Origin: Rhizobium leguminosarum
GTDB lineage: Bacteria; Pseudomonadota; Alphaproteobacteria; Rhizobiales; Rhizobiaceae
Length of the DNA: 64,000 nt
Direction: 5' to 3'
Assembly (NCBI RefSeq): GCF_017876795.1
Contig: NZ_JAGIOR010000001.1
Location: 4,986,501 to 5,050,500, forward strand
The position numbers and the translations under genes were made by a program. The notes under the pieces are model-generated. The model ran no database searches. It was not told the origin of the DNA and saw only the letters and a program-made list of their open reading frames with translations. Of this stretch, positions 1 through 8,190 are shown piece by piece. Numbering within the stretch: the stretch's first letter is position 1; each line of letters begins with the position of its first letter.

Positions 1-1
1 C

Positions 2-133
2 CGGGATTTCATCCTGGAAATCTGGCATCGGGGTTTCTCGGCGCTCGGGCGCGTCGGCGACTATCTCCTGCTCGGGGCGACGATCGTCATCCCGCTCTTC
101 GTCATCCTTCGCCTTTTCAGCTATCGCCGGTAA
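2..133 (+). CDS. C-terminal end of an unidentified membrane protein (partial)
   Basis: The frame is open from the window edge to a TAA at 131-133, giving the last 43 residues of a protein. They include one strongly hydrophobic stretch (GDYLLLGATIVIPLFVIL) followed by a short basic tail (RLFSYRR), which fits a final transmembrane helix with a cytoplasmic end. The next gene starts 2 bases after this stop, so the two are probably co-transcribed. The family cannot be told from this fragment. Confidence 0.5.
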   Translation, partial: RDFILEIWHRGFSALGRVGDYLLLGATIVIPLFVILRLFSYRR

Positions 134-134
134 C

Positions 135-632
135 ATGACATCGATCGACCTTTCCAGGCGCAGCCTGCTCATCCTTTCCGGACTTTCGCTTGCCGCCGGC
201 ATCGCCGGCTGCACCACCACCCCACGCCTTGCCGGCACGCCTTCGAACGGCGAGGACGAAACGGCGAGCGTGCTGCCGCTCGTCAACCAATTGAGGGCGA
301 AGAACGGCCTGCCGCCGCTTAGCCCCGATCCGGCGGCGAGCACGGCCGCCCTCTTCCAGGCCAAACGCATGGCGAGCGCCGGCAAGATGGCGCATCTGAT
401 GGGGCTGACCGACAGTTTCGGGGCGCGGGTCAAAGCGAGCGGCGTCCGGCTGCCCGCGGCGGAGAATATCGCCTCCGGCCAGCAGAGCGTCGATGCCGTG
501 GTGACGGCCTGGATCAACTCGCCGCATCATCTGGAAAACATGCTCGGGCGTTATGACGGCCTTGGCGTTGCCGTCGCCCATAATGCATCTTCCAGGAACC
601 TGCCCTATTGGGCCATGGTGCTTTCCAGCTGA
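135..632 (+). CDS. CAP (SCP/PR-1-like) domain lipoprotein
   Basis: 165-residue protein with an RR-containing signal sequence and a lipobox-like AGIAGC near residue 26, so probably an exported lipoprotein. Residues about 45-163 match the bacterial CAP/SCP fold: the opening helix (PLVNQLRAKNGLPPL), the GARVKASG and AENIASGQ segments, and the WINSPHHLENML motif. Bacterial CAP proteins are extracytoplasmic; their biochemical role is mostly unknown. It is in tandem with the partial gene upstream and the MATE gene downstream. Family assignment is firm, function is not. Confidence 0.85.
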   Translation: MTSIDLSRRSLLILSGLSLAAGIAGCTTTPRLAGTPSNGEDETASVLPLVNQLRAKNGLPPLSPDPAASTAALFQAKRMASAGKMAHLMGLTDSFGARVKASGVRLPAAENIASGQQSVDAVVTAWINSPHHLENMLGRYDGLGVAVAHNASSRNLPYWAMVLSS

Positions 633-660
633 GGCGATTCGGCCTCGAGATAAGGCCGTC

Positions 661-2007
661 ATGGATACGCGCAGCAACGACAACAGGTTCGCTTTCGAGG
701 TGACGCACCGGCTGGTGCTGTCGATCGCCATTCCGATGACGCTCGGCTTCATGACGACGCCGATGCTCGGGCTGACGAATACCGCCGTCGTCGGCCGCAT
801 GGGTGATCCGGAAACGTTGGCGGGGCTGGCGATCGGCGCGATGCTGTTCGATCTGATCATGGGCAGCTTCAACTTTCTGCGCGCCTCGACGACCGGGCTG
901 ACGGCGCAGGCCTATGGCCGGCGGGATGCGCACGAGCAGCAGGCGGTCTTCTCCCGGGCGATGATTTCGGCGCTTGCCTGCGGATTGGCGCTACTTTTTC
1001 TTTCGCCGCTGCTGATCGCGGGCGGGTTGAGGCTGATGGGCGCGCACGGAGCGATCGCTGAAGCGACCAGCACCTATTTTTCGATCCGCATTCTCGCCGC
1101 ACCGGCGGCACTGGCGAATTACGCCATCCTCGGCTTCGTGCTCGGGCGCGGACAGGGCAAGATCGGGCTGCTGCTGCAGGCGATCATCAACGGCATCAAC
1201 ATCCTGCTGTCCATCTATCTCGGCCTGACGCTCGATTGGGGCGTGGCGGGGGTCGCCTGGGGAACGATGGCCGGCGAGACGGCCGGCGCGCTCGTTGGGC
1301 TTTTCATCGTGCTCAGCGGCTTTGCCAAGGCCGAGCGGCCGGCATGGGCGGAGGTGTTTTCGCGGCACCGGTTGGCTGAGCTTTTCGCGCTCAACCGCGA
1401 CATCCTGATCCGCACCTTCGTGCTGATCGGCGCCTTCACCATCATGACGCGGATCGGCACCGGCTTCGGCGCGGTGACGCTTGCCGCCAATGCCGTGCTG
1501 ATGAATTTCTTCCTGCTGTCGGGCTATTATCTCGACGGGCTTGCCAACGCTGCCGAGCAGATCACCGGCCGGGCAATCGGTGCGCGTTACCGGCCGGCCT
1601 TCGACCGCGGGCTGAAACTCACCACCCTCTGGTCCTTCGGCCTGGCGGCAATCGTTTCCGCCTTCTTCTTCCTCGCCGGGCCCTGGCTGATCTCGGTGCT
1701 GACGAGCTCGCCCGAGGTGCGGCAGGCCGCCGGGACCTATCTGCCCTGGGCGGCGGTGACCGGGCTGACGGGCGCGCTCGCCTTCCTGATGGACGGGGTC
1801 TTCATCGGCGCGACATGGTCGGCCGAGATGCGCAACCGGATGCTGATGTCCTTTGCCGGTTATATCCTGATGCTCGCCGTCTTCGTGCCGCTCTTCGGCA
1901 ATCACGGCCTGTGGCTGGCGATGAACGCCTTCCTGCTTTTCCGCGGTTTTTTCCTGGCGATGCTGGTCAAGCAGCGGGCCGATCAGGCTTTTCGGGCCGC
2001 CCAGTAA
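661..2007 (+). CDS. MATE family efflux transporter
   Basis: 448-residue polytopic inner-membrane protein of the multi-antimicrobial extrusion (DinF/NorM-like) family, which exports organic cations or metabolites in exchange for Na+ or H+. About 12 hydrophobic segments are visible. The N-terminal MATE signature region (SIAIPMTLGFMTTPMLGLTN, GRMGDPETLAGLAIG) is clear, and the halves repeat. The ATG at 661 was chosen because the longer frame (from 553) would overlap the CAP gene. The 3' end overlaps the convergent pyrD by 25 bases. The substrate cannot be predicted. Confidence 0.88.
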   Translation: MDTRSNDNRFAFEVTHRLVLSIAIPMTLGFMTTPMLGLTNTAVVGRMGDPETLAGLAIGAMLFDLIMGSFNFLRASTTGLTAQAYGRRDAHEQQAVFSRAMISALACGLALLFLSPLLIAGGLRLMGAHGAIAEATSTYFSIRILAAPAALANYAILGFVLGRGQGKIGLLLQAIINGINILLSIYLGLTLDWGVAGVAWGTMAGETAGALVGLFIVLSGFAKAERPAWAEVFSRHRLAELFALNRDILIRTFVLIGAFTIMTRIGTGFGAVTLAANAVLMNFFLLSGYYLDGLANAAEQITGRAIGARYRPAFDRGLKLTTLWSFGLAAIVSAFFFLAGPWLISVLTSSPEVRQAAGTYLPWAAVTGLTGALAFLMDGVFIGATWSAEMRNRMLMSFAGYILMLAVFVPLFGNHGLWLAMNAFLLFRGFFLAMLVKQRADQAFRAAQ

Positions 2008-3071
2008 TCCAGCCTGGTGTCGCGCAAGTCGCGGATCGAGCCGGCCTTTTCGTGATCCAGGAGTTTGGAGAGGCCGCGGACAATATCGCCGGCCAGGCCG
2101 GGGCCTTCATAGACCATGCAGGAATAGAGCTGGACGAGATCGGCGCCCGCCCTGATCTTCTCCAGCGCGGTTTCGGCCGAGGAAACACCGCCGACGCCGA
2201 TGATCGGCAAAGCAGGGCCGACACGCTTGCGCATCCTGGCGAGCACCGCCGTCGATTTTTCGAACAGCGGCACGCCGGAAAGGCCGCCCATCTCCTTCGC
2301 CTGGCGCTGATCCTTAAGACCGTCGCGCGAAAGCGTGGTGTTGGAGACGATCAGCCCATCCAGCGCATGCGACAGCGCTTCCGCGGCGATATCGTCCATG
2401 CCTTCCTCGGTCAGATCGGGAGCGATCTTCAGAAAGACCGGGACCTTGCGGCCGGATGTCACTGCTGCCTCGTCACGCGCCGTCAGCACTGATGATAGCA
2501 GTGCGGCAAGGCTTTCGCGCGCCTGCAGGTCACGCAGGCCCGGCGTGTTCGGCGAGGAAATGTTGGCGGTGAAATAACGCGCGACGGAATGGAAGCGGCG
2601 AATGCCGGCGACGTAATCGGCGATGCGATCGTCGCTGTCCTTGTTGGCGCCGATATTGACGCCGACCATACCCTTGCCGCTCAGCGCCGCAAGGCGGGCG
2701 AAAGCCGCCTCATGGCCTTCATTGTTGAAGCCGAGGCGATTGATGACGGCTTCATCCTCGACCAGCCGGAAGATGCGCGGGCGCGGATTGCCGGATTGCG
2801 GCTTCGGGGTCACCGTGCCGATTTCGGTAAAGCCGAAGCCGAGCTTCAAGAGCGCCTCCGGCACCTCGGCATTCTTGTCATAGCCGGCGGCCATGCCGAG
2901 CGGATTTTCGAAGACGAGGCCGGCGACGGTCTGGCGCAGGCGCGGATCGGGCGTGAGCTGGCAAGCCGGCACCAGGCCGGATTTCAGCGCGGCGATCGAC
3001 ATTCCGTGCGCCCTTTCCGGATCGAACAGGAAGAGACCTTTGCGGGCGAGACGCTTGAAGGGATCGATCAT
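1983..3071 (-). CDS. pyrD: Dihydroorotate dehydrogenase (quinone), class 2
   Basis: 362-residue FMN enzyme that oxidises dihydroorotate to orotate in pyrimidine synthesis, passing electrons to quinone at the inner membrane. Visible class 2 features: an N-terminal amphipathic region (FKRLARKGLFLFDPERAH), GMAAGYDKNAE, TVTPKPQSGNPRPR, the NRLGFNNEG segment, NISSPNTPGLR with the catalytic Ser, KIAPDL, and the phosphate-binding GVGGVSSAE. Start set at the ATG whose first residues are MIDPFKR; the upstream extension is not conserved-looking. It overlaps the upstream DUF952 gene by 4 bases, so the two are translationally coupled. Confidence 0.95.
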   Translation of the reverse strand: MIDPFKRLARKGLFLFDPERAHGMSIAALKSGLVPACQLTPDPRLRQTVAGLVFENPLGMAAGYDKNAEVPEALLKLGFGFTEIGTVTPKPQSGNPRPRIFRLVEDEAVINRLGFNNEGHEAAFARLAALSGKGMVGVNIGANKDSDDRIADYVAGIRRFHSVARYFTANISSPNTPGLRDLQARESLAALLSSVLTARDEAAVTSGRKVPVFLKIAPDLTEEGMDDIAAEALSHALDGLIVSNTTLSRDGLKDQRQAKEMGGLSGVPLFEKSTAVLARMRKRVGPALPIIGVGGVSSAETALEKIRAGADLVQLYSCMVYEGPGLAGDIVRGLSKLLDHEKAGSIRDLRDTRLDYWAARKA

Positions 3072-3421
3072 GGCTGCAGCTCCGGGAAGACATGGGCGCC
3101 GGCCTCGTCGAGCGGCAGCGGCTCTTCCCAAAGCACGGCCTCCAGCGGCAAATCGGCATAGAGATGCGGGAAGAGATCGCCGCCGCGCGAGGGTTCGAAC
3201 ACCAGCTTGTCACCGAAGCCGCCGCCATTGACGGCAATCAGCAGCAGGCCGGACTGGCCGGCAAAATGCAGCGCCGCGGTCTGCTTGACCTGATCGGCGG
3301 TCGAGAAATGGATGAAGCCATCCTTGAGATCGATGCCGGCGCCATGAAAAATGCCGGTTTGTCTGGCTTGCTGCCAGAGCCTTTCCGTCACGATCTTGTA
3401 AAGGGTCGGTGTCACGCTCAT
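3068..3421 (-). CDS. DUF952 family protein
   Basis: 117-residue small cytoplasmic protein. The DUF952 pattern is clear: YKIVTERLWQQARQTGIF at the start, GFIHFSTADQV in the middle, and FPHLYADLPLEAVLWEEPL near the end. The family has a compact ADP-ribosyltransferase-like fold and no firmly assigned activity. It lies immediately before pyrD with a 4-base overlap, a common pairing in rhizobia. Two ATGs lie in a row; the second is better spaced from the GAGG upstream. Confidence 0.85.
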   Translation of the reverse strand: MSVTPTLYKIVTERLWQQARQTGIFHGAGIDLKDGFIHFSTADQVKQTAALHFAGQSGLLLIAVNGGGFGDKLVFEPSRGGDLFPHLYADLPLEAVLWEEPLPLDEAGAHVFPELQP

Positions 3422-3539
3422 CATGGCCTCGCGATTGCTGGTCCTCGATCACCAGCGCTTTGCCGGAAAGAGGCGGCGATGTCCACGCCCCAGCAGTTAA
3501 AAACGGGATCGGCAGAAACAAATTCCGGAGGATGAAACG

Positions 3540-3938
3540 ATGAAGATTTTGGTTCTGATACTTGGCGTTACCCTCCTGCCGCTTGGTGCCGCGGCGGCCG
3601 AGGCCGATGCAAGCCGCTTCCAGCTGGAAAAGAGCGGCGACCATTTCGTCCGGCTCGACCGGCAGACCGGGGCGATGTCGATCTGCCAGGACAAGGACGG
3701 CGCCCTCGTCTGCCGGATGGCGGCCGACGAACGGGCGGCCTATGAGGACGAACTCGACCGGCTTTCCGCGCGGGTGACGAAGCTGGAACAAGGCGGCCCC
3801 ATCCAGCGCGCGCTGCCGAGCGATGCCGAAGTCGACCGCTCGATCAGCATCATGGAGAAGATGATGAAGAGTTTCATGGGGATGGTGAAGGAGTTCCAGG
3901 CTGAGGAAAACGCCAATCCCCTTCCGCAGAAGACCTGA
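3540..3938 (+). CDS. Small exported protein, function unknown
   Basis: 132 residues. It starts with a classical signal peptide (ILVLILGVTLLPLGAAAAEA, likely cleaved near residue 21). The mature part contains FVRLDRQTGAMSICQDKDG and ALVCRMAADERAAYEDE, two cysteines that could form a disulphide, then a helical, possibly coiled-coil tail (YEDELDRLSARVTKLEQ). An AGGA-like ribosome site precedes the ATG. Similar short periplasmic proteins occur in rhizobia, but I know of no assigned function. Confidence 0.75.
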   Translation: MKILVLILGVTLLPLGAAAAEADASRFQLEKSGDHFVRLDRQTGAMSICQDKDGALVCRMAADERAAYEDELDRLSARVTKLEQGGPIQRALPSDAEVDRSISIMEKMMKSFMGMVKEFQAEENANPLPQKT

Positions 3939-4028
3939 TCTGATATAATCCCATGTGAAAGCCGGCATGAACGCGGAGGGATGGCGTTGTGCGCCGGCAA
4001 TGATCGGGCTCTTGGGAGGGAGTTTTCG

Positions 4029-4676
4029 ATGCACGAACAGACCATCATCATTGCGGACGATCATCCGCTTTTCCGGGATGCGCTGCGTCAGGCGGTGATC
4101 GGCATGGAAGGCCGGCAGGCAATCGTCGAGGCTGGCGATTTCGCCGCTGCGCGCACGGCCGCAGGCGCCCATCCGGATGCCGACCTGATGCTGCTCGACC
4201 TCGCCATGCCTGGGGTCAGCGGCTTTTCCGGCCTGATGGCGCTGCGCTCCGAATTCGCCAGCCTGCCGATCATCATCGTTTCGGCAAGCGACGATGCGAC
4301 GACGATCCGTCGGGCGCTGGAACTTGGCGCTTCCGGCTTCATTTCCAAATCCTCCGGCATCGAGGACATTCGCCGCGGCATCCAGACGGTGCTTGCCGGC
4401 GATATCGCGACGCCGGAAAACTATCGCGACGGCCAGGAGCAGGATCCCGATGTCGCCGACCTGATCCACCGCCTGCATACGCTGACGCCGCAGCAGAGCC
4501 GGGTGCTGACCATGCTGGCCGAAGGGCTGCTGAACAAGCAGATCGCCTATGAACTCGGCGTCTCCGAAGCGACGATCAAGGCGCATGTCTCGGCGATCCT
4601 CTTGAAACTCGATGTCGACAGCCGCACCCAGGCGGTCATCCAGCTCGGCAAGATCAACATGGCGATGGTTGCCTAA
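4029..4676 (+). CDS. LuxR/NarL-type response regulator
   Basis: 215 residues. Residues 5-120 form a receiver domain with acidic residues D10-D11, phosphoacceptor D57 (LMLLDLAMPG) and the conserved Lys in SGFISKSSG. Residues about 148-205 are a LuxR-type helix-turn-helix (LTPQQSRVLTMLAEGLLNKQ, SEATIKAHVSAIL). It should bind DNA when phosphorylated. No sensor kinase gene is adjacent, so it is an orphan regulator. The ATG follows a GGGAGGG ribosome site; the longer frame from 3981 lacks one. Confidence 0.9.
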   Translation: MHEQTIIIADDHPLFRDALRQAVIGMEGRQAIVEAGDFAAARTAAGAHPDADLMLLDLAMPGVSGFSGLMALRSEFASLPIIIVSASDDATTIRRALELGASGFISKSSGIEDIRRGIQTVLAGDIATPENYRDGQEQDPDVADLIHRLHTLTPQQSRVLTMLAEGLLNKQIAYELGVSEATIKAHVSAILLKLDVDSRTQAVIQLGKINMAMVA

Positions 4677-4791
4677 AGGCGCTCGATAACAGGATTTTAT
4701 TCCTCCTTTACCTTTACTCAGGCGGCACGGTCGGTTAATATTCGACCTGGTTTAGGCGCGGCATGCACGAGCCGCACGGAATCGGGCGCAT

Positions 4792-5493
4792 ATGCTGTCA
4801 CACGACCAGATCTGGGGAGCGATCGACAGGCTTGCCGAACGGCATGACCTGACGCCATCCGGTCTTGCGCGCCGCGCCGGGCTCGACCCCACCTCCTTCA
4901 ACAAGTCGAAACGGCTGTCCGCCGACGGGCGGCTGCGCTGGCCCTCGACGGAATCGATCGCCAAGGTGCTCGATGCGACCGGCGCGAGCGTGGAGCAGTT
5001 TCTTGTCTTCCTGCGGCCGGATGCCGGTCTCTCCGGGCAGTTGGCCGGGCCGCTGGCCGGACAGGTTGCCGGACAGCCTGACGGCGCCTTTCCGCCGCAG
5101 GGCAGCTCGATTCCGCTGCTCGGCTTCGCGCAGGCCGGCGCCGGCGGCTTTTTCGACGATGGCGGTTTTCCGGTCGGCCATGGCTGGGACGTGGTGGAAT
5201 TTCCGGCGGCCCCGGCACAGAAGTCCGGCGTCTATGCGCTGGAGGTGCAGGGCGAGAGCATGCTGCCGCTCTACCGCGACGGTGACGTGCTGATTGTCGC
5301 GCCGGGGGCGCAGGTGCGCCGCAACGACCGCGTCGTGGTGCGCACATGCGAGGGCGAGGTGATGGCCAAGGTGCTGCTGCGCCAGAGCCCGCGGTCGATC
5401 GAGCTGATGTCGCTCAATCCCGAACATGCCAACCGCACACTCGAGCTTTCCGACGTCGATTGGATCGCCCGCATCATCTGGGCCAGCCAATAG
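4792..5493 (+). CDS. S24-family (LexA/CI-like) transcriptional repressor
   Basis: 233 residues. An N-terminal helix-turn-helix (about 7-45; LTPSGLARRAGLDPTSFNKS) is followed by a flexible Gly/Ala linker (82-97) built of four near-repeats (QLAG, PLAG, QVAG, QPDG), then an S24 peptidase-like domain. The Ser/Lys dyad is present: Ser156 in QGESMLPLYRDGD and Lys193 in EVMAKVLLR. An Ala-Gly pair in FAQAGAGG (about 115) could be the autocleavage site. Regulators of this layout respond to stress or act as phage-type repressors; no phage genes are nearby. This is not the main LexA by its HTH. Confidence 0.85.
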   Translation: MLSHDQIWGAIDRLAERHDLTPSGLARRAGLDPTSFNKSKRLSADGRLRWPSTESIAKVLDATGASVEQFLVFLRPDAGLSGQLAGPLAGQVAGQPDGAFPPQGSSIPLLGFAQAGAGGFFDDGGFPVGHGWDVVEFPAAPAQKSGVYALEVQGESMLPLYRDGDVLIVAPGAQVRRNDRVVVRTCEGEVMAKVLLRQSPRSIELMSLNPEHANRTLELSDVDWIARIIWASQ

Positions 5494-5504
5494 GAAGATA
5501 TTCC

Positions 5505-6223
5505 ATGCGCCCTGCCGCCTTGTTCACAGGCATAACGGGAATGGCGGTGGTGGCCGGCCTGCTGATGGCGGGCGAAACACGGCTGCGCGGCGGCACGGCC
5601 GGGGAAGAGACCGTGTCGGCAGAAGAGACGGCGACCCCGGTGGATCCCGCCGCGCAAGCCGGCGAACCGGCTGCGATGTCGGACGACCGGGCCGAAGTGA
5701 TCGCCCGTTCGGCGGAACCAGCGGCGCAACCGCCGGCTCCTCCCTCCCCCGCGCCAGCCGACGGCACGGCGCCCAAACCCGCCGATATCAAGTCATCAGG
5801 CGAGACGGCTGCCGGGCAAGCCGCAAGTCCTTCCGCGAAAAAGCCGATGGAGTTGGCGCGGCCGGCGGTCGAAAATGCCGGCATGCTTTCGTTCGGCGAG
5901 CGCAGGCTTCAGCTTGCCGGCATTTTCGACCGCCGGCCGACAGGATATGCGGGCCGGCGGGCCGGCAATGGCCCTGCGGCATGATCGCGAAGACGGCGCT
6001 GCGCCAGCTGTTGCGCAATCGCAGCATCGTCTGCGATGTCGATCCGGCCGAATGGAAGGAAATGACGACCACCGCCTGCCGGCTCGGCACGCAGGATCTC
6101 GGCGCATGGCTTGCCGAAAACGGCTGGGCTGAGGTCGCGGCAGGTTCGCCGCTTGCATGGGCTGCCGAGAAGGCCAGGCAGGCAGGAAAAGGGCTTTACG
6201 GCGACGATCCGCGCCGGAGATAA
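5505..6223 (+). pseudogene. Thermonuclease (SNase-like) family protein, disrupted by a frameshift
   Basis: The first frame (5505-5984) encodes a hydrophobic leader, a Pro/Ala-rich linker and the start of the nuclease-like domain (LSFGERRLQLAGI). After about 5930 the family's continuation (ADRICGPAGRQWPCG, RNRSIVCDV, AWLAENGWAEV, EKARQAGKGLYGDDPR) lies in another frame and runs to 6223. The frame switch falls exactly in the right arm of a perfect inverted repeat. As read, the first frame ends 22 residues after the repeat, so the nuclease-like domain is lost. A sequencing error at the hairpin is the alternative. Confidence 0.7.
5859..5939. repeat. Perfect 25-bp inverted repeat inside the thermonuclease-like gene
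   Basis: The left arm at 5859-5883 and the right arm at 5915-5939 are exact reverse complements, separated by a 31-base loop. The arms sit in coding sequence, are GC-rich and would form a very stable hairpin. The right arm coincides with the point where the reading frame of the gene breaks. Confidence 0.95.
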
Positions 6224-6304
6224 GCGGCGGCCATGACCGGGACCGATCCCTTGTAATGGCGGTTGCCAATTCCTAATCTCCGCTGATTGAAAAAGGAATC
6301 AGAG

Positions 6305-6718
6305 ATGAACAAGCCGCTTTCCGCCCATGATGCCCTGATCTACGTGATGGTGATGGCCTCTGCCGTCGACAGCACGATGAACGACAGAGAGCTGGAAAGG
6401 ATCGGCCAACTGATCGGATTCCTGCCGGTTTTCCGGGATTTCGATGACGACAAGCTGATTTCGGTGGCGCGCGACTGCGCCTCGCTGCTTTCCGGGCCTG
6501 AGGGCCTCGACGTCGTTCTCGAAACCGTACGCGACACCTTGCCCGCAAAACTCTACGACACCGCCTATGCGCTGGCCGTCGAAGTGGCTTCCGCCGATCT
6601 TTCGGTCAAGGCCGAGGAACTGCGGCTGCTCAGCCTGCTGCGCGACCGGCTCGGTCTCGACAAGCTGACCTGCGCGGCGATCGAGCGCAGTGCGATAGCC
6701 CGTTTCCGCAAGGGCTGA
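6305..6718 (+). CDS. TerB-like (tellurite resistance) domain protein
   Basis: 137 residues, all helical, matching the TerB fold: LIYVMVMASAVDSTMNDREL at the start and a second half-repeat (YALAVEVASADLSVKAEELR, LLSLLRDRLGLD). The acidic positions after each helix (DSTMNDREL, DLSVKAEE) are the family's metal-binding sites. Such stand-alone TerB proteins are common in rhizobia; their role is unproved and tellurite resistance itself is not implied. The ATG at 6305 was chosen over an upstream alternative because an AATCAGAG site precedes it. Confidence 0.8.
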   Translation: MNKPLSAHDALIYVMVMASAVDSTMNDRELERIGQLIGFLPVFRDFDDDKLISVARDCASLLSGPEGLDVVLETVRDTLPAKLYDTAYALAVEVASADLSVKAEELRLLSLLRDRLGLDKLTCAAIERSAIARFRKG

Positions 6719-6737
6719 TCCTTAAGTCTTTGTTTTT

Positions 6738-6786
6738 ATGCATGTCGTCATCCCAAAACCGCTGCACACTTTTGGGCGACATGCAT
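6738..6786. repeat. Palindromic element between convergent genes, possible bidirectional terminator
   Basis: Arms ATGCATGTCG..CCCAAAA and TTTTGGGCGACATGCAT pair over 17 bases with a 4-base bulge. The element lies between the TerB-like gene and the convergent binding-protein gene and reaches the latter's stop. Similar palindromes with a CCCAAAACCGCTGCACACTT core are scattered in Rhizobium intergenic regions (recalled, not searched). Confidence 0.7.
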
Positions 6787-6787
6787 G

Positions 6788-7663
6788 TCAGTAGAGCCCG
6801 TAGGGAAAATAGCGCAGATAGATTTCCTGCAGACGGCCGTTGCGCGACAGGGTGGCGAGCGCGTGGTCGATGGCTGACGTCAGCACGCTGTCCTTCTGCC
6901 GCAGCATGATCGTCATGCCCTCGCCGAGGAAATGCTCGGAGAGATAGGGGCCGTCGAACAGTGCGCAGCATTTGGCCGAGGCCGGCGAGGAGACCCAGAA
7001 GGAAAGCTGCAGCGCATCGGCGAAGGCTGCATCGACCTTGCGCTCCCTAAGCGCCGCAAGCAGGGCGTCCTTGGTGTCGAAGGCCTGCGCCTTGATCGCG
7101 GGAAAGAAGGCGGCCAGCATCGCCTCGTGCACTGTGCCTCTGACCACACCGACCGGGTGCGCCGAAAGTGCGGCCGCCGTTTTGCCGTCGAGCGGCACGG
7201 CGAGATTGCGCACGAAGCGCGCCGGCAGCATCAGATAGGGCCGGGAGAAGACGAATTGCCGGCGCAGCTCCGGCGTCACGGCAAGACCGGCGATGACGGC
7301 ATCGCCCTGCGAGGCGGCGAGCGCGTCCTTAAGATCGGCGAAAGGGATTGCCTGGATCTGGCACTTGTCTGAAATCTCCAGCTCGCCGCAGATTTCGCGG
7401 GCGAGATCGACGTTGAAACCGGAAAGCTTGCCGTTCTGATCGGTGAAATTGAACGGCGGAAAGTCGACCGAGGTCAGGAAACGCAAGCGGACCAGCGAGG
7501 AGAGATCGGGCCTGGCCAGACGTTCACGCGCATCGAAAAGCAGCGGCAGCGAGGGTGCGGCCTGCTGGGCGGATGCGGCAAAACCCGAAAACAGCGCTAG
7601 GAGAAACAGCCCGAACGCCAGAAAACTCCTCAATGTCGGGGATGCCAGCTTGGATTCGATCAT
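6788..7663 (-). CDS. Periplasmic solute-binding protein, family 3 (amino-acid type)
   Basis: 291 residues. A signal peptide (FLAFGLFLLALFSGFAASAQ) precedes an SBP_bac_3 domain: SVDFPPFNFTDQNGKLSGFN, VDLAREICGEL, PFADLKDALAASQGDAVIAG, then PVGVVRGTVHEAM and the closing SRNGRLQEIYLRYFP. This family binds polar amino acids or related compounds in the periplasm for ABC import. No permease or ATPase gene is adjacent, so it either serves a transporter encoded elsewhere or acts in sensing. The ligand is not predictable. Confidence 0.85.
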   Translation of the reverse strand: MIESKLASPTLRSFLAFGLFLLALFSGFAASAQQAAPSLPLLFDARERLARPDLSSLVRLRFLTSVDFPPFNFTDQNGKLSGFNVDLAREICGELEISDKCQIQAIPFADLKDALAASQGDAVIAGLAVTPELRRQFVFSRPYLMLPARFVRNLAVPLDGKTAAALSAHPVGVVRGTVHEAMLAAFFPAIKAQAFDTKDALLAALRERKVDAAFADALQLSFWVSSPASAKCCALFDGPYLSEHFLGEGMTIMLRQKDSVLTSAIDHALATLSRNGRLQEIYLRYFPYGLY

Positions 7664-7757
7664 CGTGGTCTCGGTAGTTAAGCGCGAAGCGTTGCGGGGA
7701 GATGTAACAGAGTCATGCGTGGCGGGGAATATCTATGGGACGGATCGTGCCGCATCC

Positions 7758-7933
7758 GCCCCTTATCCGGCTGCAGCCACCGACCGGGGTCGAGCCACGC
7801 GTCTCGACCCGTCCTTCGGACCCCCGCCTGCGGGGCGAAGGGGATATGCCGCGACCTCTCCGTCCCTCGTCGACGTCTCGCAGGGCACGTCCCCTCGCCC
7901 CGGTTACGGGGAGAGGGTTAGGGTGAGGGGCAG
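7758..7933. repeat. RIME-like intergenic mosaic repeat, full-length copy
   Basis: This is one of several window copies that begin CCCCT(C/T)ATCCG and end GGGTTAGGGTGAGGGGCAG. Internal blocks are a CGAGCCACGCGTCTCGACCCG palindrome and a CCCCGGTTACGGGGAGAGG hairpin. It fills much of the 527-base gap between the binding-protein gene and the chemoreceptor gene. The rest of that gap (7934-8190) shows no gene; I could not assign a promoter in it. Confidence 0.8.
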
Positions 7934-8190
7934 CCTTCGGCGCCGTGGCGGCTTGCCGCTTGACCAGTTCAGCTCCCAAAAATCACCGCATCGCCGCCCC
8001 GCCGTTAGCGCGGAATTAAAGAATATCGCCTCTATTTGTCGCGACGACACGGACCCGCCGGCCGATTGCATGATGCATGCGTCAACCCCGCAATAATCCC
8101 TGAGCTGCGACACTCACGCGGCGCTCTGTTTGCAACAATTGATTTCAAAGCACCGGGCGTGCGACGCCCGGTCAACCGGGTGACATTTCC

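Noticed and set aside
553..660. Upstream extension of the MATE gene
   Set aside because: It would overlap the CAP gene by 80 bases and its residues are not MATE-like; the ATG at 661 gives a normal N-terminus.
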